A stretch of 48,515 nt of DNA, from NCBI GenBank assembly GCA_965243255.1, contig CBDEUH010000003.1, positions 1 to 48,515 on the forward strand. Direction: 5' to 3'. The position numbers and the translations under genes are program-made. Of this stretch, positions 8,063-15,493 are shown piece by piece (position 1 is the stretch's first letter; every line of letters starts with the position of its first letter). The notes below the pieces were generated by a model that did no database searches, was not told the origin of the DNA, and saw only the letters and a list, made by a program, of their open reading frames with translations. This stretch comes from Bin87 sp965243255 (GTDB lineage Bacteria; Chloroflexota; Dehalococcoidia; Lucifugimonadales; UBA3495).

Positions 8063-8697
8063 GGGGCGGCCCTCGACGATAGTCCGACGCGCTTGCGGTT
8101 CAGTGCGATGAATCCCAGCGCGATGGCCAGCAGAATGGCGGCGAGCAGGAGCAGCGGCGGGAATTGGTATGCCGCCTGCCGCAGCGGCTCATATCCCCCG
8201 GGCAGCGGCATCCAGCCTGCGAGATCGTTCAACCGCAGCGCCAGGGCCAGTGCGGCGGCACCCATACCCGCGATCGTGACAGGAAAGACCACGTGCGACA
8301 GGCGTTTGCTTCGGATAATGCTGTAGCCCGCCGACGTCAGAAGGCAGAGACCCCCGAAGGCGCAGAAGGCGGGCACCGCGTGATCGGGACCTGCCAGAAA
8401 TCCGACGAGTCCCATCATCCGGATATCGCCCTGCCCGATCGCCACCGGTTGCCAGAGCCGCGCGATATCCGTGAGCGCCGCCGCGATGCAGCCCATCGCC
8501 AGGGCCGCGCTCCAGTTGGCCGGATCGCCGGTGAGCAGAACCAGGGTGAACGCACCGGCCCACACGGTGGTCAGTGCGTCCGGATCTATCCTGAACGTGG
8601 CGACCTCGCGCCAGACAAGCCAGGCCATCGCGACCAGCGTCACCAGCGCGAAGATGAACGGTTCGGGCTCCAATCCAATACGCTCCGGCTGGATCAT
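8059..8697 (-). CDS. A24-family prepilin peptidase paralogue with Asp-to-Glu change, copy 2
   Basis: 212-residue membrane protein aligned along its length with the A24 proteins at 7403-8062 and 13066-13716. The second catalytic aspartate is present (Asp91 in IGQGDIRMMG). At the first position the sequence reads WREVATFRID, so Glu31 replaces the Asp found in both paralogues. The enzyme may be altered or inactive, perhaps acting as a partner of an active copy. The ATG at 8697 overlaps the upstream stop and the stop overlaps the start of copy 1. Confidence 0.8.
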   Translation of the reverse strand: MIQPERIGLEPEPFIFALVTLVAMAWLVWREVATFRIDPDALTTVWAGAFTLVLLTGDPANWSAALAMGCIAAALTDIARLWQPVAIGQGDIRMMGLVGFLAGPDHAVPAFCAFGGLCLLTSAGYSIIRSKRLSHVVFPVTIAGMGAAALALALRLNDLAGWMPLPGGYEPLRQAAYQFPPLLLLAAILLAIALGFIALNRKRVGLSSRAAP

Positions 8698-9302
8698 GGC
8701 GTCCTCCCGATGGTTTCGGCAGGCTGCCGAGCGCCCGGCACCCGCAGATATCCGATCCGGCCTGCCTTGCGCAGGTGCCGGATGTCGTTCCCGACCTGCG
8801 TTCTGGAGACGGCATGACCCTCGGCCGCGAACGCATCGGTCATGTCGCGGGGTGCATCCCCGCGCGCGACCATTTCTGCCACGCGGGCGCGGCGCAAGCC
8901 CGGGTGCAGGGTAACCTGTGCCGGGTGTGCGGGCTCCGCCGCCGTCTCGTTTCGGGCTTTCGAGGACGCTACGGGTCGCGGGCTGAAGGCGGGATTATGA
9001 AGCCTGGGCACGCGCGCGCGCCGCTCGGAGGCGGGCAGTGCCATGAGCGCCGCCATCCTGCGGTGAATCCGGCGGGTATCCATCCCCGCCAGGGTGCAGA
9101 CCGCACGGAAATTGCGGTCGGGCCGCGCGCCAACCCATCGCTCGGCGGTATCGCGCGCGGAGGATTTGGGTTTGGGATCGCACAGGTCACGCAGGGCGGT
9201 CAGCAGCACCGCCGCCCAGAGTGCGCGGCAGGAGGCCGGATCCACATGTGGCAGGCGCGACGGCAGGGGCGTTACGGCAGGGTCCGGGCGGAAATGTTTC
9301 AT
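8694..9302 (-). CDS. winged-HTH-like DNA-binding protein
   Basis: 202 residues starting MKHFRPDPAVTPLPSRL. The N-terminal half is helical with conserved-looking Cys and Trp residues. The C-terminal third carries a helix-turn-helix with a wing (ARVAEMVARGDAPRDMTDAF, then SRTQVGNDIRHLRKAGRI). This suggests a transcription regulator of the locus. The first 17 codons and upstream DNA recur at 10,306-10,399 and 11,103-11,196 without the rest of the gene. The ATG at 9302 overlaps the stop of the small exported protein at 9299-9613. Confidence 0.65.
   Translation of the reverse strand: MKHFRPDPAVTPLPSRLPHVDPASCRALWAAVLLTALRDLCDPKPKSSARDTAERWVGARPDRNFRAVCTLAGMDTRRIHRRMAALMALPASERRARVPRLHNPAFSPRPVASSKARNETAAEPAHPAQVTLHPGLRRARVAEMVARGDAPRDMTDAFAAEGHAVSRTQVGNDIRHLRKAGRIGYLRVPGARQPAETIGRTP
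9252..9302 (-). repeat. leader repeat, copy 1 (5' end of the HTH gene)
   Basis: The DNA encoding MKHFRPDPAVTPLPSRL at the start of the HTH gene. The same sequence recurs at 10306-10399 and 11103-11196, where it is followed by other DNA. It marks one boundary of the tandem duplication at 9.25-11.5 kb. Confidence 0.85.
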
Positions 9303-9613
9303 ACTGCGGCCCCCGGGGCGTTTTCGATAGGCGGAGGATCGCTCACAGCGCGGCGTGCGATTTCCTCTCTGACGGCGAGGATGACAGGGGCGGCAAGGCA
9401 GAACAGGAACAGCACGAACAGGACGCCGGCCATCAGGTAATCAAGCCCGGTCTTCGTGGACATGAGCAGGAACGCGGCCGTGCAAGCCACCCAGATCAGC
9501 CCCATCTTTTCCGTCAGGGAAAACGCCGATCCCGTCTCATGCGCCAGGGCCATACCCGGCCAGAGCAGCAGGGCAAGAGGTGCCGGGAGAGGTGCGCGCA
9601 TTGCCCTGGTCAT
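9299..9613 (-). CDS. small exported/membrane protein of the ALAHE family, copy A
   Basis: About 104 residues (ATG 9613; ATG 9601 is an alternative). A signal-like hydrophobic start ends in MALAHETGSAF, followed by two TM segments (MGLIWVACTAAFLLM and LMAGVLFVLFLFCLAAPVIL) and a short Pro/Glu tail. It is nearly identical to copy A' at 11193-11525 across the shared part. It resembles the protein at 12022-12357 (MALAHEPDAG, and ARE in the tail), giving three paralogues. It overlaps the HTH gene start by ATGA. Function unknown; the architecture suggests an inner-membrane subunit. Confidence 0.65.
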   Translation of the reverse strand: MTRAMRAPLPAPLALLLWPGMALAHETGSAFSLTEKMGLIWVACTAAFLLMSTKTGLDYLMAGVLFVLFLFCLAAPVILAVREEIARRAVSDPPPIENAPGAAV

Positions 9614-9664
9614 CGTGTTTCGGGAAAGTGGACCGGCATGTTTTGACAAGAAGGATCTGATCCG
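9613..9664 (+). promoter_or_regulatory. conserved 52-bp leader of plus-strand gene, copy 1
   Basis: The 52 bases before the ATG at 9665 are almost identical to 10461-10512 before the paralogous gene, with only a few changes. The segment ends in an AAGAAGGA ribosome site. Its conservation as a unit suggests that it carries the promoter of these reverse-strand genes, although clear -35/-10 boxes were not identified. Confidence 0.45.
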
Positions 9665-9937
9665 ATGACCCATCGACCGACAATTGATACACTTGAAGCC
9701 AAACGCGCGCTGGAAGAAGCCGGGCTGGATCCCAAGGTTTCCGAGGTTCTGCTCCGCCTCATTGATGCCGGGATCCATAACAATACAGTCGATCGGGCCG
9801 AGTTGGAAATTCTGCGAGCAGATTTTGTTAAAAGGCAGATCGACGACCTCAAATGGATCGCCGTTCTTGTAGGGCTTCTGGCTGGCATCGGGATTATTTT
9901 CCAGTTCGTCATGAACGTCTTCCAGACTTTTCAATAG
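9665..9937 (+). CDS. small TM-anchored protein, plus-strand paralogue 1
   Basis: 90 residues starting MTHRPTIDTLEAKRALEEAG. A helical N-terminal half (with DAGIHNNTVDRAELEILRAD) is followed by a C-terminal TM segment (WIAVLVGLLAGIGIIFQFV). It resembles coiled-coil/TM proteins of the DUF1640 kind and is a clear paralogue of the gene at 10513-10773. An AAGAAGGA ribosome site precedes the ATG. It lies opposite in direction to the surrounding operon, so it must have its own promoter. Confidence 0.65.
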   Translation: MTHRPTIDTLEAKRALEEAGLDPKVSEVLLRLIDAGIHNNTVDRAELEILRADFVKRQIDDLKWIAVLVGLLAGIGIIFQFVMNVFQTFQ

Positions 9938-10086
9938 AACTCGGTCCGCCGGGCTTTCATCACGTCTGCTGTAGCCTAAAATATGTGCACGTCGGGGGGG
10001 GTTGGTTATTGCTGTGTTTCTTGTGGTAATTGCGCTGGGGGGCGCTGCCCGGTCATCGCCTTTGGCCCGGCTCCGGGCAGGGCGCT

Positions 10087-10308
10087 TCAATAAAACAGGA
10101 TAGCCAGGTTCAGGAACACTATGAACAGTACGATCGTGACAAAAAGAAAGGTCGAGTATCGGTTTCGTTGTCGCTGAAAAAGATGCCACGCCGGGTCGTT
10201 GTGCCAGTTGCGATACTGTGGGTTCAAGGGTGGAACCGCAGGCTTGGGCCAGGCTATTGCCAGGGCAAGGCAGATAACCGAACCAAGAACGAATATCAAA
10301 CTCAGCAT
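10087..10308 (-). CDS. 73-residue two-TM protein, copy B
   Basis: Starts MLSLIFVLGSVICLALAIAW at ATG 10308, with GAGGAGAAGAG upstream as a ribosome site. One N-terminal TM segment, a conserved loop PKPAVPPLNPQYRN, and a C-terminal TM segment are visible. It is paralogous to the gene at 10878-11105 through the same loop and the identical leader. No function is known. Confidence 0.6.
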   Translation of the reverse strand: MLSLIFVLGSVICLALAIAWPKPAVPPLNPQYRNWHNDPAWHLFQRQRNRYSTFLFVTIVLFIVFLNLAILFY

Positions 10309-10399
10309 ATCTCTTCTCCTCGAGTTGAACGCGCGTGACGCCATTGCCCAGGCGCGACGGCAGGGGCGTGACGGCAGGGTCCGGGCGGAAATGTTTCAT
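10306..10399 (-). repeat. leader repeat, copy 2
   Basis: 94 bases nearly identical to 11103-11196. On the minus strand it encodes MKHFRPDPAVTPLPSRL and continues GNGVTRVQLEE into the ribosome site of gene B. It looks like the severed 5' end of the HTH gene reused as the leader of gene B, or a small upstream reading frame. Confidence 0.85.
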
Positions 10400-10460
10400 G
10401 GCGCGCACCTGCGGGGCCGCATCGGTGCCGCCAGGACATTCGCGCGGATTGCACGCATTA

Positions 10461-10512
10461 TCGTGTTTCGGGAAAGTGGACCGGCATATTTTGACAAGAA
10501 GGATATGATCCG
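10461..10512 (+). promoter_or_regulatory. conserved 52-bp leader of plus-strand gene, copy 2
   Basis: Second copy of the segment at 9613-9664, ending in AAGAAGGA before ATG 10513. In this copy the upstream ALAHE-family gene has been lost and only about 60 unrelated-looking bases separate it from leader repeat 2. Confidence 0.45.
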
Positions 10513-10773
10513 ATGGCCCATCGGCCGGCGATTGATACGCTTGAGGCCAAACGCGCGCTGGAAGAGGCTGGGCTCGATCCCGGGGTTTCCGGGGTTCTGC
10601 TCCGTCTCATTGATACCGGGATCCATAACAGTACGGTTGACCGTGCCGAACTTGAGATTCTGCGTAAGCAGATAGTCAGTGGCCGGATCAAGGAATGGAC
10701 GGGACTGGCCATCCTCGTTGCCACTCCGGCAAGTGTGGTTGCGTTCGCTCAGGGTGTGATGCCCTGGCTCTGA
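10513..10773 (+). CDS. small TM-anchored protein, plus-strand paralogue 2
   Basis: 86 residues starting MAHRPAIDTLEAKRALEEAG. The first ~55 residues match the protein at 9665-9937 closely, while the C-terminal TM part has diverged (GLAILVATPASVVAFAQGV). This pattern of a conserved soluble part with a variable membrane anchor argues that both are expressed proteins. The same leader precedes both genes. Confidence 0.65.
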   Translation: MAHRPAIDTLEAKRALEEAGLDPGVSGVLLRLIDTGIHNSTVDRAELEILRKQIVSGRIKEWTGLAILVATPASVVAFAQGVMPWL

Positions 10774-10877
10774 AACCTGTTTTGAAAACGGCTCACGCCC
10801 ATAATACGCCGACGGACTTACGCCCATACAGCTCTTACGGCGAAAGAGGTTTTCCCGCGCAGTGCGCGAGGCCTGCT

Positions 10878-11105
10878 TCACGCGAACAACAAGGTGACTG
10901 CCGCATAGTTCAGGACCGCGGCAATGATAGCCAGCACACCGGTCACAATGCGGTACCAAAGTTCCTGACGCTCGAATGTGCGCCACGCCGGGTCTTCTTC
11001 CGAATTGCGATATTGCGGATTCAGGGGCGGAACCGCAGGCTTGGGCCAGGCCAGGATCAACAACATGGCCAGCACCCCACCAGAACCGAATGCTAAACTC
11101 ATCAT
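10878..11105 (-). CDS. 75-residue two-TM protein, copy B'
   Basis: Starts MMSLAFGSGGVLAMLLILAW at ATG 11105, with GAGGAGATGAG upstream. It carries the shared loop PKPAVPPLNPQYRN and a second TM segment (about residues 53-73). It is a paralogue of the gene at 10087-10308; the loop and leader are the best-preserved parts. Confidence 0.6.
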   Translation of the reverse strand: MMSLAFGSGGVLAMLLILAWPKPAVPPLNPQYRNSEEDPAWRTFERQELWYRIVTGVLAIIAAVLNYAAVTLLFA

Positions 11106-11196
11106 ATCTCATCTCCTCGAGTTGAACGCGCGTGACGCCATTGCCCAGGCGCAACGGCAGGGGCGGGACGGCAGGGTGTGGGCGGAAACGTTTCAT
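11103..11196 (-). repeat. leader repeat, copy 3
   Basis: Third copy of the 94-base leader, here encoding MKRFRPHPAVPPLPLRL. Its ATG (11196) overlaps the stop of the ALAHE-family gene A' exactly as the HTH gene start overlaps gene A. Confidence 0.85.
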
Positions 11197-11525
11197 TCTG
11201 CGGCCCCCGGAGCGGTTTCGACAGGCGGAGGTTCGCTCACAGCGCGGCGTGCGATTTCCTCTCTGACGGCGAGGATGACAGGAACGGCAAGGCAGAACAG
11301 GAACAGCACGAACAGGACGCCGGCCATCAGGTAATCAAGCCCGGTCTTCGCGGACATGAGCAGGAACGCGGCCGTGCAAGCCACCCAGATCAGCCCCATC
11401 TTTTCCATCAGGGAAAACGCCGATCCCGTCTCATGCGCCAGGGCCGGATCGGGCAGGCAGAGGACCAGAGCGGCCAGCAGACCATGGCGCGGACAGGGGC
11501 CTTTGACTCTTCGGCGAAGCATCAT
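11193..11525 (-). CDS. small exported/membrane protein of the ALAHE family, copy A'
   Basis: 110 residues starting MMLRRRVKGPCPRHGLLAAL at ATG 11525 (ATGA overlap with the upstream gene). The signal ends in PALAHETGSAF, and the two TM segments are nearly identical in DNA and protein to copy A (9299-9613). Only the signal region differs, so the duplication or gene conversion covered the mature part. Likely an inner-membrane protein; role unknown. Confidence 0.65.
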   Translation of the reverse strand: MMLRRRVKGPCPRHGLLAALVLCLPDPALAHETGSAFSLMEKMGLIWVACTAAFLLMSAKTGLDYLMAGVLFVLFLFCLAVPVILAVREEIARRAVSEPPPVETAPGAAE

Positions 11526-12025
11526 GGCCTTTCCCCTTTCGAATAGTTGGCCGTGACACTGCGGAACTCCATGTCCAGTTTCCTGCGCCGCAGGTCCGCC
11601 TGGGTCAGCGGGCGCTTGCGCTTGCGCATCAGTTCTTCCAGTTCCTCCGCGCTCAGAAACCCGTAACGCGACTTCCATTGCCGCACCGTATTGGCATTGA
11701 TGGGCGGGTTGTCCGGATAATCGATCTCGCCCGCCATGTCGGCGCGGACCACGCGCGCCCGGGCCCGGTGCGTGGCGTCGTTCAGAACCCGGAAGGTGCC
11801 GCCCATACCCGTGCCATAGTGAAACTTGCAGAGCTTGCTCGTGACCTGGAGAATTTCAAGATGCCGCTTCACCGCCGCCAGATCGGTTATCTTCAGCGCC
11901 GCTTCCATCTCCGAGACGATCCGCTTCATATTGACCGGGTGGTTGAGCGCCTCGCGCAGTTCGGTCTCGAAATCCTTTGGCGGGGCCGCGTTGAACCCGA
12001 ATTCGATTGTCGATGCCTTTGTCAT
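11522..12025 (-). CDS. 167-residue helical, possibly DNA-binding protein
   Basis: Starts MTKASTIEFGFNAAPPKDFE at ATG 12025 (ATGA overlap). Mostly helical and basic. The segment NANTVRQWKSRYGFLSAEEL has the look of a HTH recognition region, and the C-terminal MRKRKRPLTQADLRRRKLD is strongly basic. It may be a regulator or terminase-like small DNA binder, but neither can be shown. It lies between two ALAHE-family genes. Confidence 0.5.
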   Translation of the reverse strand: MTKASTIEFGFNAAPPKDFETELREALNHPVNMKRIVSEMEAALKITDLAAVKRHLEILQVTSKLCKFHYGTGMGGTFRVLNDATHRARARVVRADMAGEIDYPDNPPINANTVRQWKSRYGFLSAEELEELMRKRKRPLTQADLRRRKLDMEFRSVTANYSKGERP

Positions 12026-12357
12026 GGCCGTCCCTCCCCGGACCATGCGGGCATGTCCGTATTCGATTGCAGGCGTTGTGTGGCGGTCTCTTCGCGCGCC
12101 AACAGCACGAACGGGAGCAATACCGCGAGCACACCGAGCGTTCTCAGGGCAATGTTCAAAGCGCGGTCGCCAGGGGTTTCCGGCCCTAAAGACGACAGGC
12201 GCGGCAGGCGCATAAAGAAATAGGCCAGCAAGACGCCCAACAGGATGGATGCGGGCGGAAGCTGTGCTGCGCCCGCGTCTGGTTCATGTGCCAGGGCCAT
12301 CTGTGGCCAGAGCGGCAGGACCAGAACCGGATATGTCCGCCACAGACCCCGCGTCAT
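12022..12357 (-). CDS. small exported/membrane protein of the ALAHE family, third member
   Basis: 111 residues starting MTRGLWRTYPVLVLPLWPQM at ATG 12357 (ATGA overlap). The signal ends in ALAHEPDAG. Hydrophobic segments lie near residues 36-50 and 75-93, and a charged tail includes LLAREETATQR, comparable with LAVREEIARRA in copies A and A'. A diverged paralogue of those. Confidence 0.55.
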   Translation of the reverse strand: MTRGLWRTYPVLVLPLWPQMALAHEPDAGAAQLPPASILLGVLLAYFFMRLPRLSSLGPETPGDRALNIALRTLGVLAVLLPFVLLAREETATQRLQSNTDMPAWSGEGRP

Positions 12358-12740
12358 GACCCCTCCCCCGCATTCATGCGCCGCGCATTCGCCAGATCGG
12401 CCGACCACGCGGGGGGACGTTCCAGTTCGTGGAGCAGCAGCCCGAGAATGGAAGCGGGCTTCTCTTTGCCGGTATGCAGATCGAAGGCGGTGCTCATCGA
12501 TCTGGCAAGGCTTGCCGCCGTCACCCCCTCATGCTGAAGCATCACCGAGAGCGCGATGCAGAGATCGGACACCAGCGCCTCCATGTCCGATCCGGATTTG
12601 TACCCGCTGTCATAGAAGATCTCGCGGGCGCGGGCGTGATCCTCGTCATAGCCAATGGTAACGAAGACGCTGTGGCCCGCCCAGTGCAGCTTGCGCGTCT
12701 CGCTCGGGCGGCGCGGCGGCAGAGGGATGCGGTCCGTCAT
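12354..12740 (-). CDS. TSCPD-like small protein
   Basis: 128 residues from ATG 12740, preceded by a G-rich ribosome site. After a Pro-rich start (MTDRIPLPPRRP), the segment FVTIGYDEDHARAREIFYDS, then SGSDMEALVSDLCIALSVML and HEGVTAASLARSM, follows the pattern of TSCPD domains (the C-terminal domain of class II ribonucleotide reductases, also stand-alone in plasmids and phages). The family is recognised from pattern only. Its first codons and leader are nearly identical to those of the gene at 13904-15142. Confidence 0.6.
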   Translation of the reverse strand: MTDRIPLPPRRPSETRKLHWAGHSVFVTIGYDEDHARAREIFYDSGYKSGSDMEALVSDLCIALSVMLQHEGVTAASLARSMSTAFDLHTGKEKPASILGLLLHELERPPAWSADLANARRMNAGEGS

Positions 12741-12755
12741 GGGCAGCCCCCCGCG
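12724..12755 (-). repeat. translation-start repeat, copy 1
   Basis: About 31 bases around the start of the TSCPD-like gene, including the G-rich ribosome site, ATG and first codons. They are nearly identical to 15126-15157 around the start of an unrelated gene. Confidence 0.75.
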
Positions 12756-12853
12756 CGCTGAATAATCGGCAGGTTGGCCGGTAGCTGGACCGCCCAACCT
12801 GCCCCTCCTACTATGTGAGTCGACAAACCATCAAAATAGAAGGAGGAACTCTC

Positions 12854-13198
12854 ATGGGGTATCTCTTCGAAGCCGTGCGGGACCTGATGAGGCCGACCGA
12901 TTGGGAGAAGGAGATTCATCACCACGAGGCGACTTGCCACATGCCGAGCCCGCCTCATGACTGCGGAGGCAAGGCAGCAGCCCGCAAAGTCCGTGAGGCG
13001 CGGTTTACGCCATCCGGCCTGGGCCGGGGTGCGCCTGTTAAACGGTTTCCGTGGGGCCTGCCGTCTCAATTGCGACCTCCATCGATCCGATCCAGCCCGC
13101 CTGAGGCGGGTCTTCTTCGGGTTTGCCTGCTGTATCGGACCACGGCCTGGCCAATGCAGGCCGCCACGGCCAGGAGGCCGAGCATGATCAAGGTTTGA
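12854..13198 (+). CDS. possible small plus-strand gene, uncertain extent
   Basis: An open frame with a very good ribosome site (AAGGAGG, 12840-12846) before ATG 12854, starting MGYLFEAVRDLMRPTDWEKE. The first ~60 residues read like protein (HHHEATCHMPSPPHDCGG, possible metal ligands). After about 13,066 it overlaps the end of the prepilin peptidase gene on the other strand and becomes low-complexity. A real short gene with a changed 3' end is possible. It would be another reverse-strand insertion in the train. Confidence 0.4.
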   Translation: MGYLFEAVRDLMRPTDWEKEIHHHEATCHMPSPPHDCGGKAAARKVREARFTPSGLGRGAPVKRFPWGLPSQLRPPSIRSSPPEAGLLRVCLLYRTTAWPMQAATARRPSMIKV

Positions 13199-13716
13199 AC
13201 CTGGCCGTCCAGCGGCAGGGAGCCGTCCGCGCGCGGCCCAGCGGTAACTTCCCCCATCCGCAGGATCAGGGCCAGCAGTGCTGCCCCCATGCCCGGCAGA
13301 GCGATCGGGAACATTGACCGGAAGAGCCGTTTGCCGCAGACGATGCTGTAACAGGCGGCGGTCAGAAGGCTCAGCAGGCCGAATACCACAAGCACCGGGA
13401 GCGCGTACCCGGATCCCGCCGCCAACCCGATGAAGCCCATGAGCCAGGTATCACCCTGCCCGATCCGTAAGGCCATGCGATTGAACAGGGCGGTAACAAG
13501 CCAGAAGAGCCCGGCAACCACAAGGGCGTCCACCAGGTTCCCGCCACCGGTCAGGATCAGCAGCACCATGTACAGGGCGGCCATCCCGAGCAGGCCAAGG
13601 TGGATCTCGAAGGTGAACACATCATAGAGGCCAATCACGACCATGGCCCGAAGCGCGAGAGCCGCGATCAGCCATGGAGCAACCGCCATAACCATGTCCG
13701 AAAGCCCTGCAATCAT
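13066..13716 (-). CDS. A24-family prepilin peptidase, copy 3
   Basis: 216-residue membrane protein from ATG 13716, with a GGGGGAGGG ribosome site. It has about six TM segments, Asp32 in GLYDVFTFEIH and Asp89 in RIGQGDTWLMG as the A24 catalytic pair. The central part (KRLFRSMFPIALPGMGAALL) is almost identical to copy 1 at 7403-8062, which shows recent common origin. It is the nearest intact prepilin peptidase to the pilus genes and the best candidate for PilU function. Confidence 0.85.
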   Translation of the reverse strand: MIAGLSDMVMAVAPWLIAALALRAMVVIGLYDVFTFEIHLGLLGMAALYMVLLILTGGGNLVDALVVAGLFWLVTALFNRMALRIGQGDTWLMGFIGLAAGSGYALPVLVVFGLLSLLTAACYSIVCGKRLFRSMFPIALPGMGAALLALILRMGEVTAGPRADGSLPLDGQVQTLIMLGLLAVAACIGQAVVRYSRQTRRRPASGGLDRIDGGRN

Positions 13717-13903
13717 GAGACCCTCCCCCCGGCACGGGAAGAACGCGGATGCAGGCGCAGGTCTTGCGCCGGACCAGCCTTCTCTGTGGCGCACGCCGGA
13801 GATGTACCAGCTTCGGCAGGTCTGGCGGAACATGCCAGGGTCCGGCAGGCCGGGGACGTTGCAATGCCCCGTAAGGCAGGAGGATTTCTGGAAGGTGCGC
13901 AGA

Positions 13904-15142
13904 TCATGGCATGGCCCCGGTTCCGGTTTTGGAGAACGTGTCCGGCAATGGCTTCCCCCCGAACTGCTCCGAGAGCTTTTCTGAAAGCTGTGCCTCAAGC
14001 GCAGAGCGGATCTCTTCGGGCGGGTCTTTGCGCGCGACAAGTCCCTGCACCTGCCCGGCATCCTTTCGGATCAGGTCGAACAAATCGAGATTGCGCACTC
14101 CGTCCAGAAACGCGGGCATGCGGATGATCCCGGCAAAATTTCCGGTCTTGCGGACCTCAATTCTGCCATAGATCCAGTTCCGTCCCTTCTTGCGCCGACC
14201 GGCAAAGACGAGCATCTCGGGGCAGTTGCCCCGTCGATTGGCAAATCGGATGCGCGGCCGGGTGAACACGCTTCGTTCCCGGTCCGGGCACGCGGCCAGC
14301 ACATCGATAAGCGGATGGACGTCCTGGGGGTTTGTCTGATCCCCATCGGAATAGGCATAAGGCCACTCCCAGGGCAGGGTCGGCCAGAAATGGGGTGTCT
14401 TGATCCCGGGCCGTATACGGGACAGGTGGTCAACCAGCCGGTCGCCGGGATGTCGGTTGGTCCACCAGACCAGAGGGGAGCGCCGCAGTTCGCGATCATG
14501 TGTGCGGATCATCTGTTCAAGAGCGGTCACCGCCTGGTTGAAATTGCCGTTATGGCAAAAGACGGGGTCAGGGTGCTCGACCGGCCGCAGGAATTGCAGC
14601 CTCGATCCGATATCCGATTTATCATCGAGACCGCAAAGCCGTTGCGTCGCCTCACAGGGATCTCCGTCCTGGCGTTCATATGCGCGTGGGCGCTGAATGG
14701 TCTGCGCCCTTGCGTGCTGGATACGCTCAATGAGTGTTTCGATATCGGGGGCATCGATCATTGGCAGTCGAATGATCCCGGCCACCGGACCCTGACCGGG
14801 GCCATTCCAATGACCAGCCAGACCATACCAGTGGTCGATGAGACTGTGGGGGTCGGCATCAATGAGCGCCGCCAGCGCGGGTTTGCCATGCAGGCCCTCC
14901 GGCGTTCCGACGCATATCAAGCGGCTGAAATGACCGGCCGTGCAATTGAGGTTGGCCTTGATTGCGGCGTTGATGCGCTCACAGGCGCGGGAGACCGGAC
15001 TTGATGGATCGTCGGGCGTACTCCAGGTCAGGGCAGACAGATCAGCCGCTTGAAACGGGTCGCCCGTATAGTCCGCCGGGTCAGGGAGATGAGGACCGGC
15101 AGCCGGGGTCATGTGCGGCGGCGGGGGGATGCGTTCCGTCAT
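13904..15142 (-). CDS. 412-residue unknown protein
   Basis: Starts MTERIPPPPHMTPAAGPHLP at ATG 15142, with the G-rich ribosome site shared with the TSCPD-like gene. A longer in-frame start at 15241 (MRHAHISISDVSNM) is possible. The protein is soluble with several conserved-looking Trp/Cys residues (VFCHNGNFNQAVTALEQ; SPLVWWTNRHPGDRLV) and a helical Lys/Glu-rich C-terminus. Part of the middle resembles the protein at 4482-5369. No catalytic motif was recognised. It is the only gene of any size between the third prepilin peptidase and the autotransporter cluster. Confidence 0.6.
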   Translation of the reverse strand: MTERIPPPPHMTPAAGPHLPDPADYTGDPFQAADLSALTWSTPDDPSSPVSRACERINAAIKANLNCTAGHFSRLICVGTPEGLHGKPALAALIDADPHSLIDHWYGLAGHWNGPGQGPVAGIIRLPMIDAPDIETLIERIQHARAQTIQRPRAYERQDGDPCEATQRLCGLDDKSDIGSRLQFLRPVEHPDPVFCHNGNFNQAVTALEQMIRTHDRELRRSPLVWWTNRHPGDRLVDHLSRIRPGIKTPHFWPTLPWEWPYAYSDGDQTNPQDVHPLIDVLAACPDRERSVFTRPRIRFANRRGNCPEMLVFAGRRKKGRNWIYGRIEVRKTGNFAGIIRMPAFLDGVRNLDLFDLIRKDAGQVQGLVARKDPPEEIRSALEAQLSEKLSEQFGGKPLPDTFSKTGTGAMP

Positions 15143-15157
15143 GGGCAGCCCCCCGCG
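15126..15157 (-). repeat. translation-start repeat, copy 2
   Basis: Second copy of the 31-base segment at 12724-12755, here at the start of the 412-residue gene. The similarity stops a few codons into the coding part on one side and just upstream of the G-run on the other. Confidence 0.75.
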
Positions 15158-15493
15158 TGGATTTGCGGCGGAACCAAAGCCTTGAGCAATGGTTCCGCCA
15201 ATCTCCATATTCGAAACATCCGAAATGGAGATATGCGCATGGCGCATCTGTTTGCCGCCAGACGTCGTGTCGTAAACACCCCCCTGCCCGGCTCTTGCGC
15301 GTGACCCTGCGGCGGGACGATGTGATTTGCGCCACACCGTCCCGCCTGTCCCGCGCCGGGCCACAAATACAAGGAGAAAAATTCCGGCACGGGAATGATG
15401 CGGCCCGGATTGCACCGGACCCGAACTGTTTGACGCGCGCATGGTCCGGCGTGCAGGGTTGCGTCGTCCCCTGCCCTGTTCCGGAGCCTCCGC
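15143..15493. promoter_or_regulatory. divergent intergenic region with dyads
   Basis: About 350 bases between the divergent genes at 15142 and 15494. It holds an interrupted dyad TCTCCAT...ATGGAGA near 15,203-15,232 and a palindrome ATGCGC-ATG-GCGCAT at 15,234-15,248. Either could be an operator, and promoters for both directions should lie here. No convincing -35/-10 pair was picked out. Confidence 0.35.

Noticed and set aside
9299..10408. A 369-codon open minus-strand frame through the duplicated region
   Set aside because: It runs antisense through the plus-strand TM gene and out of frame with gene B; its ends coincide with leader repeats. It is likely kept open by GC-rich composition, and only its last ~104 codons (gene A) are accepted.
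10396..11196. A 266-codon open minus-strand frame starting MKRFRPHPAV
   Set aside because: Same situation: it overlaps the paralogous plus gene and gene B', and only the first ~17 codons are shared with the HTH gene.
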